Shown piece by piece: positions 38,651 to 43,888 of a stretch of DNA of 43,888 nucleotides. Below the pieces are notes generated by a model. The model saw only the letters and a list, made by a program, of their open reading frames with translations. It did no database searches and was not told the origin of the DNA. A program made the translations under genes and the position numbers. The stretch comes from Akkermansia sp. (GTDB lineage: Bacteria > Verrucomicrobiota > Verrucomicrobiia > Verrucomicrobiales > Akkermansiaceae). Positions within the stretch are counted from its first letter, which is position 1; the number at the start of each line of letters is the position of its first letter. The DNA lies in assembly GCA_017517385.1 (NCBI GenBank), contig JAFWZG010000021.1, positions 1 through 43,888 of the forward strand, in the 5' to 3' direction.

Positions 38651-40633
38651 ATGAGTTCACGTGCTGAAATCTGGCGTTGTCCGGTATGTGGCTATCAGGT
38701 AGATATAGCCAAGCTTGGCTTTTATACAGAGCTGTCATGTCCTCAGTGTGAACATACAGAAATGGTTCATACCATTGTATCCAGTTATCGCGTTGAGGGG
38801 GTACTGGGTGTGGGTGGTATGAGCGTGGTGTTGCGTGCTCGTGATTTGGTTTTGAACCGTTGTGTAGCTATTAAGCTGCTAAATGAGACGTATCGGAACC
38901 AACCGGAACGCATAGAGCGTTTCGAGAATGAGTGTGCTATGATGGCGAAGGTTCGCCATGAGAATGTGGTGTCCGTGTATGCTGCTGGACGTGCGCGCCG
39001 CCAGTTCTACATTGCCATGGAGCTAGTGAATGGGCAGGACTTGGATACCTGTGTCGCAGTAAGAGGGCCATTGCCGGCAGAGCTGGCTATTGAATATACC
39101 ATTCAGGCTGCACATGGTCTTGCCGCCGCACACAAGGCAGGGTTGCTTCACCGTGATATGAAGCCCGGCAACGTCATTATTACTGAAGATGGCCGTGCCA
39201 AAGTGTTGGACTTTGGGCTTGCGTTGGCTCAGTCAGACATTGACAGCGAAGAAACCATATGGGCTACTCCGTATTATGCTGCTCCTGAAACGCTTGAGCG
39301 CCAGACAGAGGATGTACGCACGGATATTTATGCTCTGGGTATGACGCTGCGCTTTCTGCTCAGCGGAATCGGCCAGTTTGAACAGCAGGTGAATACCGTC
39401 AGCCAGTTGTTGGAATACAAGCAAGCCTTGCAGCCGCTCTCGGATATTGTTCCCGGAATATACCGCAGCCTGAGCGATTTGGTTCAGCGCATGACGGCGT
39501 ATGAACGTCACCGCCGCCCTGCAAGTTATCGTGATTTGCTGGCAGAACTAAGGGCTGTTCAGGTGGCTCTTGTTACCGGGCAGAATCCTGAGGCTAAGCG
39601 CGAATACCGCCGCAAGCTCCGTATGGGGGTATTCGGAACCCTCGCTGCAGGTGCGTGTGCTGCTGTAGCCGCGGCATATATAGTAGCGCCTCCCCCCGCG
39701 AGGGAATATCTCCGCTTGCCGGAAGAGGATAGTATTTCAGCGTCGGCATCTCTTCTGAATGACGCAGAACAAGCGTTGTCTGCTAAAGATTTCCGCACAG
39801 CGTATACCTGTTTTTCTGCATTGAGTTCCGGCGCTGTGGAGCCTACGCTGGCAGCGTGGTCTGCACTGCACGCGGCTATTCTGGCCGATGTTTTAAATGA
39901 TTCGGATGGTGCGACAGTCGCGCGTGCCCAGTATTTAAACCATATCTCCCGTGACGATGCGTCTCCGGCAGGGAGCCGTGTGATGGCTCAGCTTATGTTG
40001 GTCTCGGATGCAGAAGACCGCGAGGTGACATCTGAGTTTATTCCGGATCCATGCGTGAGAGCTCTTTATCTGGTGAGTGCCGGGCGTTCCATGTACGCAG
40101 ATGGCAGAACCGTAGACGCTGCCGCTAAGTTTCGCAGAGCTGCCACTGCGTTCCGTGAGGCTCCGGAACCATATAAAGCTCTTGCTGATGACGTTGAGTC
40201 GCTGGCTCGCAATACTGCAGCAACGGCGATATCTGCCTCTGAGGAAAACGCGCGCAAGGCGCTTCGTCGGCATGATATAGCAGCCGCTCGTGAGGGGTTC
40301 CGGAAGTTGTTAGGGCTTTCGGAGCTGAGCGATGATAAGAAAGAAGAACTTCAGGTGCTTCTGGAGGTTTGCGAGCTTGCTGAAGCCGCCATAGGTATGT
40401 TACAGCGCCGCTGTGGAGACGATTATCAGGCCGGCATTAGTGCGGAGGCTGTTCGTAAGATGGTGGCGGCCCTCGGGAAAGAGAAGCTTTCTCTGGAGAT
40501 GGCTTCTCTCATTCAGTTGATAAATGGTGATTATAATGCGGCTTTTGCTATAAACCCCTATCGTTCAACCCCCGAATCCCCAGAACCATTCGCTGTCATT
40601 ATGCGAGATTGGCAGCAGCGTTTGAAACGCTAA
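38651..40633 (+). CDS. Membrane Ser/Thr protein kinase with zinc ribbon and TPR-like C-terminus
   Basis: A 660-aa Hanks-type kinase. Residues 10-33 form a zinc ribbon (C10, C13, C30, C33). The kinase domain runs ~45-310: the glycine-rich loop is GVGGMSV, ATP-binding K75 is in VAIKLL, catalytic D169 in HRDMKPGN, and DFG follows. All catalytic residues are present, so it should be active. A membrane helix lies at about 325-347. The remaining ~300 residues are helical with TPR-like pattern and would be outside the cytosol. The next gene encodes another large single-pass membrane protein and may be a partner or substrate, but there is no direct evidence. Confidence 0.92.
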   Translation: MSSRAEIWRCPVCGYQVDIAKLGFYTELSCPQCEHTEMVHTIVSSYRVEGVLGVGGMSVVLRARDLVLNRCVAIKLLNETYRNQPERIERFENECAMMAKVRHENVVSVYAAGRARRQFYIAMELVNGQDLDTCVAVRGPLPAELAIEYTIQAAHGLAAAHKAGLLHRDMKPGNVIITEDGRAKVLDFGLALAQSDIDSEETIWATPYYAAPETLERQTEDVRTDIYALGMTLRFLLSGIGQFEQQVNTVSQLLEYKQALQPLSDIVPGIYRSLSDLVQRMTAYERHRRPASYRDLLAELRAVQVALVTGQNPEAKREYRRKLRMGVFGTLAAGACAAVAAAYIVAPPPAREYLRLPEEDSISASASLLNDAEQALSAKDFRTAYTCFSALSSGAVEPTLAAWSALHAAILADVLNDSDGATVARAQYLNHISRDDASPAGSRVMAQLMLVSDAEDREVTSEFIPDPCVRALYLVSAGRSMYADGRTVDAAAKFRRAATAFREAPEPYKALADDVESLARNTAATAISASEENARKALRRHDIAAAREGFRKLLGLSELSDDKKEELQVLLEVCELAEAAIGMLQRRCGDDYQAGISAEAVRKMVAALGKEKLSLEMASLIQLINGDYNAAFAINPYRSTPESPEPFAVIMRDWQQRLKR

Positions 40634-40714
40634 TTCTTCGCATATGAAGACAATGAGCTTCTGCTTGTGCGCTGAAGCTTGGGATGGATTTGTGCCGACT
40701 TTATTTAAGCCTGC

Positions 40715-40753
40715 AAAATCATCATGACGGTTTGCTCGTTATGATGATTTTTG
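40715..40753 (+). terminator. Terminator of the kinase gene
   Basis: A 15-bp stem: AAAATCATCAT (40715-40725) with ATGATGATTTT (40741-40751), continued through GACG/CGTT to a 7-nt loop, then T residues. Palindromic, so it may act in both directions. A smaller hairpin (AGCTTC/GAAGCT, 40656-40679) precedes it. Confidence 0.88.
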
Positions 40754-40822
40754 ACACGGAAAAAGATTGTGTTTGCGTGATGTTTGTGTTAAGCTCTGAA
40801 CTCATAAAAATCCTCTTGTATC

Positions 40823-43462
40823 ATGACACCTGAAACAGAAGAGCAGCCTCATTCGGACGTTGTGGAAGATATTATTCAACCATCTGATCTTGTGGTGCCT
40901 AAGGGTGCTTCAGCATTTGCTCGTGCCTTGTACCGCAAATTGGCGAACGCGTTGGATTCCGGGCAGGACGAAGAGTGTTTCAATATGGTGCAGCAGTTGC
41001 TGAGAGAATCCCCGCAGGATATGATTCTGCAGAAGCTTGCTCGCCAGCTAGGCCGGAACTTGTATAAGGCCGCGGCTGCTCAGTTGCCTCAGGTGCTGGC
41101 GACCGGGAATGTGGGGCTTATTACGCAGTCTGTTCGTAAGTTGCGCCAGATGGCTTCGGAAGAAGAACTTTCCGGGCTTGTGGGGTACCGAGACGCTGCA
41201 TCTCTTGTGGACGCTTCAGAGAAGAAACGTTGGCAATCCATGTTGTTGTCTGCCCTTGGCAAGCTGCGCGATGCAACAGATTTGCGAACCAAGGAGGACA
41301 TGGCTATCAATATTGAAATCTATGCCCGGGAAAAGCACTTGGATTTTACACCAGAACAGATGGCTCTCATTACTCGAGTGCATGAAGACTGGAGCCGGTT
41401 CTGCCGTGCTGAAAAATTGCGTGCCGAGTATGCCCGTCAGCTGGATATGTTCCGTGCTACGGAGCAGAATGTTCTTCTGCAACAAGACCTCCGGAAAGCT
41501 GAGATTGAACTTCATGAACGTTTCAAGGCCGTGTCTGAAATCACGGAGTTGCCCGAGGCTGAAGACCTTCTTGCGCTTATCGAAAAGCAACAGAAAAAAG
41601 TGCGTGCCATTCTTGTGGCTCGCCACCGCAGGAAGATTATCATTCGCTCCACCATCTGCGTAGTGATGACGGTTGTTTTCCTTGCAATTGCTACCATCGT
41701 CTTTACTTATCTGCGGGCGGATTCCCTCAGGAAGAGCATTGTTTCAGGCATGCAGGAAAAACAGGTGCTGGCTGTAAGTGATCTCGTTGGCGGAATTGAC
41801 CCGATGCGAGGCTTCTACAAAACCGTCCATTCCGGTTATGTGGAGGCTCTCGAACATGCTGATGCTTGGCTGAGAATTTACAATGGCTATCAGGCAGAAA
41901 TTGCTGAGATTACTCCGGCTCTTTCTGAGGCAACTGATTTGTTGGGTAAGCAGGATGTTACAGCTGCCCAGCTTACTGGTGGACTCGTACTGGTGGATAA
42001 GGTTCGGCGCGTGGAAGCTCGTTTGCTGGAAGAATATAATTCTACAGCAGCGGAGGAGCCTACTGTGCTGATGAAGAAATTTAACGACCGTTTGTCTGAA
42101 ATTCGCCCTAGCGTACTGGCTCGCTTCCGCCAGCCCACACCGGCTGATGGTATGGAAGAAATTCGTGCTTTGTATGCTGAGTTCCTTTTATGCTCGGATA
42201 TTCTTCAGGTCACGGAGGATGAAGCGGCTGCTGTGCGCAGAGCTATTCAGGATGCCGTGGCTGAAAGGCTTCACCGCATGAGCCGCCTTTCCCTTGACCC
42301 GGCGCAGGCTGAGGCTGCCTTAGCGGAGTATGATAAGTATGCTGACAGTCTTCCTCTACTGCCTGCTTTGCGTTCGGAGCTGGCAGAGTACGCCGGGCAG
42401 ACGCGTAAGTTTGATGCATTGCCCGATACTCTGCGTTCTGTGAGCACTCTGGAGGAGTTTGCCGCGGCTATTGAGGCATGTGGGGATTGCTACAAATCCG
42501 TGGATTCTGCAGTTACGGCAGAAGAGGTGCGTGCCTTCTCTGGTACGGAAGATGCCGCCATGCGAGCATATAAGCTTGCTGATTTTGCAGCAGCAGCAGG
42601 GCAGGCTTTGGATCCTGATCAGATATTGCCCAGTCTTCAGGCTGTCCGCTCTATTTATGCAGATGGCTCATCTGTCTACACGTTGGCTCGCCCTGATCGG
42701 ATTAATAGGCTCATCAGCCGCATGTTGTCTGATAGAAATAACGCCTGGAGCAACGGCTTGATGTGTGCTCGTCAGGATTCGTCCGTTTATGTGGGCTCTG
42801 TAAGAGGAAGCGGAGATAGAAGGACGATGACTTTGGCAAATGAGCAGGGGCGTCCCAGCCGCCGACGAGTTAATCTTAGAGCCTCTGCTGTAGCTGAGTT
42901 GCAGCCGGTGGTTCTGGTTGGACAGCGTGCTGCTATGGGCTTTGAAGAGGCTGCGCTGATGGAAGGTAAGGCTACTCCTGCTCGCCTTATGATGAATGTG
43001 GCTCGCCATGCTGAAAAAAAATGTCCTGCACAGGCACGTGCATATATGTTCGGCTTTGCTGTACAGATGGCTGAGGCGCTGGATCCGTACTCATCCGGTT
43101 TGGCTTTCTCTGAGAGTTTGCGTGCGGACATTGCCGCCTACAAGGCAATGCTGGCTAGTAATCCGATATATCCCGGTTGTTGGTACGTGATGCATGGTAT
43201 AGCGGTGGATAATCGCTGGCTGGAGTTCTTCTCTCAGGTGGCCGCCCATGATTACTATGCTGAAATTCTGGATGCTGTGCTGCCGATTACTGATTCCACC
43301 TGTACCTATGCCGGTTATGTCAGCGCGTCTGGCCAGACCGTGCGCTGCCGCGATGGTGAAGAGCAGCTTTACATCCTGAAGGATGGCGTTATCAAGCCTT
43401 ACGAAGGAACGCCAGAGCGCCCGTACACTCCGCTCTTCGTTATCACGTTGCCTCAGCGTTGA
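40823..43462 (+). CDS. Large single-pass membrane protein, unknown function
   Basis: I do not recognise the family. The 879-aa protein has no signal peptide. Residues 1-270 are charged and helical (cytoplasmic side). A single membrane helix occurs at about 274-296 (TICVVMTVVFLAIATIVFTYL). About 580 mainly helical residues follow, then a C-terminal domain (about 680-879) with more strands. Its layout (helical cytosolic part, one membrane pass, large outside part) mirrors the kinase just before it, and the two may work together. A long terminator follows, then a group II intron. Confidence 0.82.
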   Translation: MTPETEEQPHSDVVEDIIQPSDLVVPKGASAFARALYRKLANALDSGQDEECFNMVQQLLRESPQDMILQKLARQLGRNLYKAAAAQLPQVLATGNVGLITQSVRKLRQMASEEELSGLVGYRDAASLVDASEKKRWQSMLLSALGKLRDATDLRTKEDMAINIEIYAREKHLDFTPEQMALITRVHEDWSRFCRAEKLRAEYARQLDMFRATEQNVLLQQDLRKAEIELHERFKAVSEITELPEAEDLLALIEKQQKKVRAILVARHRRKIIIRSTICVVMTVVFLAIATIVFTYLRADSLRKSIVSGMQEKQVLAVSDLVGGIDPMRGFYKTVHSGYVEALEHADAWLRIYNGYQAEIAEITPALSEATDLLGKQDVTAAQLTGGLVLVDKVRRVEARLLEEYNSTAAEEPTVLMKKFNDRLSEIRPSVLARFRQPTPADGMEEIRALYAEFLLCSDILQVTEDEAAAVRRAIQDAVAERLHRMSRLSLDPAQAEAALAEYDKYADSLPLLPALRSELAEYAGQTRKFDALPDTLRSVSTLEEFAAAIEACGDCYKSVDSAVTAEEVRAFSGTEDAAMRAYKLADFAAAAGQALDPDQILPSLQAVRSIYADGSSVYTLARPDRINRLISRMLSDRNNAWSNGLMCARQDSSVYVGSVRGSGDRRTMTLANEQGRPSRRRVNLRASAVAELQPVVLVGQRAAMGFEEAALMEGKATPARLMMNVARHAEKKCPAQARAYMFGFAVQMAEALDPYSSGLAFSESLRADIAAYKAMLASNPIYPGCWYVMHGIAVDNRWLEFFSQVAAHDYYAEILDAVLPITDSTCTYAGYVSASGQTVRCRDGEEQLYILKDGVIKPYEGTPERPYTPLFVITLPQR

Positions 43463-43488
43463 TGAGAGAGCGCCGCGTTTTGTCTAGA

Positions 43489-43528
43489 AAAAATCCCCGC
43501 TCGTCATACTGACCGAGCGGGGGTTTTT
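43489..43528 (+). terminator. Terminator of the large membrane protein gene
   Basis: CCCCGCTC (43495-43502) pairs with GAGCGGGG (43515-43522). It is extended inward by GTCA/TGAC with one bulged C and outward by A/T pairs, and followed by a T run. It is the insertion point for the intron. Confidence 0.9.
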
Positions 43529-43534
43529 AATTTG

Positions 43535-43888
43535 GTGCGACCGACGCGATATGCGCACTGCGGTGAAAGTCCGCGCGGAGCCGCGATGATGCGGAATCCC
43601 AGACCTGAAGAACAACTGCGGGGAGGTAACAAACCGTGGAAGAGGAAGTTCGAGGGGAAATCCCGACTGTACGAACAGAAACTGCATATAAGGCCGGATG
43701 GATGGACGAGGTTGCCGCAAGTGCCGAAATCCGATACATCATCAAGAATCCATAAGGTAGATGCAGACGGCGCGGGAGGAAAGTAGCATATTCATATTCG
43801 GTGAGACCCTACTAAAGCGTGAAAACGCTGCGGAGCAATCCGTCTGTAGGGAGTCAGCAGAGGCCATAGTACCACCAAAACGAACAAC
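43535..43888 (+). mobile_element. Group II intron, 5' part, truncated by the window end
   Basis: The sequence begins with the group II 5' consensus GTGCG at 43535. It continues with features I associate with bacterial group II introns: GTGAAAGTCCGCGCGG-like ribozyme domain I structure, and near the end GGAGTCAGCAGAGGCCATAG, a stretch typical just before or inside the intron-encoded reverse transcriptase. It lies just after a terminator hairpin and its T run, the preferred target of class C introns. The reverse transcriptase gene and the 3' end lie beyond the window, so completeness cannot be judged. Short open frames inside it look non-coding. Confidence 0.88.

Noticed and set aside
1..43888. 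CRISPR array
   Set aside because: No regularly spaced repeats and no cas-like proteins were seen on either strand.

Overview
The window looks like a chromosomal segment of a Verrucomicrobiota bacterium, most likely Akkermansiaceae-like. The basis is moderately GC-rich DNA, a Verrucomicrobia-style trio of pseudopilin genes, a eukaryote-type branching enzyme, a reverse rubrerythrin and glutamate decarboxylase. This is recognition from memory; no database search was run. No 16S rRNA is present.

Layout. 1-4174: the edge of an unknown gene, UDP-glucose dehydrogenase, tRNA-Leu(UAA), an OsmC-like protein, a hypothetical gene, tadA, ybeY and tRNA-Arg(UCU). 4175-5762: an accessory patch directly after tRNA-Arg, with a probable phage fragment, an AT-rich foreign gene and a small Cys-rich protein. 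5735-13775: glycogen-phosphorylase-like gene, two divergent small DNA-binding-type genes, glutamate decarboxylase, an orphan efflux adaptor lipoprotein, rubrerythrin and branching enzyme. 13842-22384: an envelope block with a D-Ala-D-Ala dipeptidase lipoprotein, ExbB/ExbD, a TPR protein, a glycosyltransferase-only class A PBP, inositol monophosphatase and rsmB. 22456-24518: HPr and Enzyme I of the PTS. 24570-31139 (minus strand): M28 peptidase, parB, a lipoprotein, squalene/phytoene synthase, signal peptidase I and UppP. 31294-33847: three pseudopilins. 33869-43462: lipoate ligase, Nudix/PPK2-like fusion, asnS, ROK-like kinase, Ser/Thr kinase and a large membrane protein. 43535-end: the 5' part of a group II intron inserted just after a terminator.

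The common threads are cell-envelope building (UppP, PBP, dipeptidase, ExbBD, signal peptidase) and glycogen metabolism (GlgB and a GlgP-like protein lacking the usual PLP lysine).

The most striking signals are four. First, many genes have good sigma70-type promoters whose -10 box ends only about 6-14 nt before the start codon, so the transcripts are predicted to be leaderless or nearly so, and clear Shine-Dalgarno sites are scarce. Second, a Nudix hydrolase is fused to a shortened PPK2-like domain that has lost its Walker residues. Third, a class A PBP has lost the transpeptidase Ser and Lys. Fourth, the GT35 phosphorylase-like protein has Ser in place of the PLP lysine.
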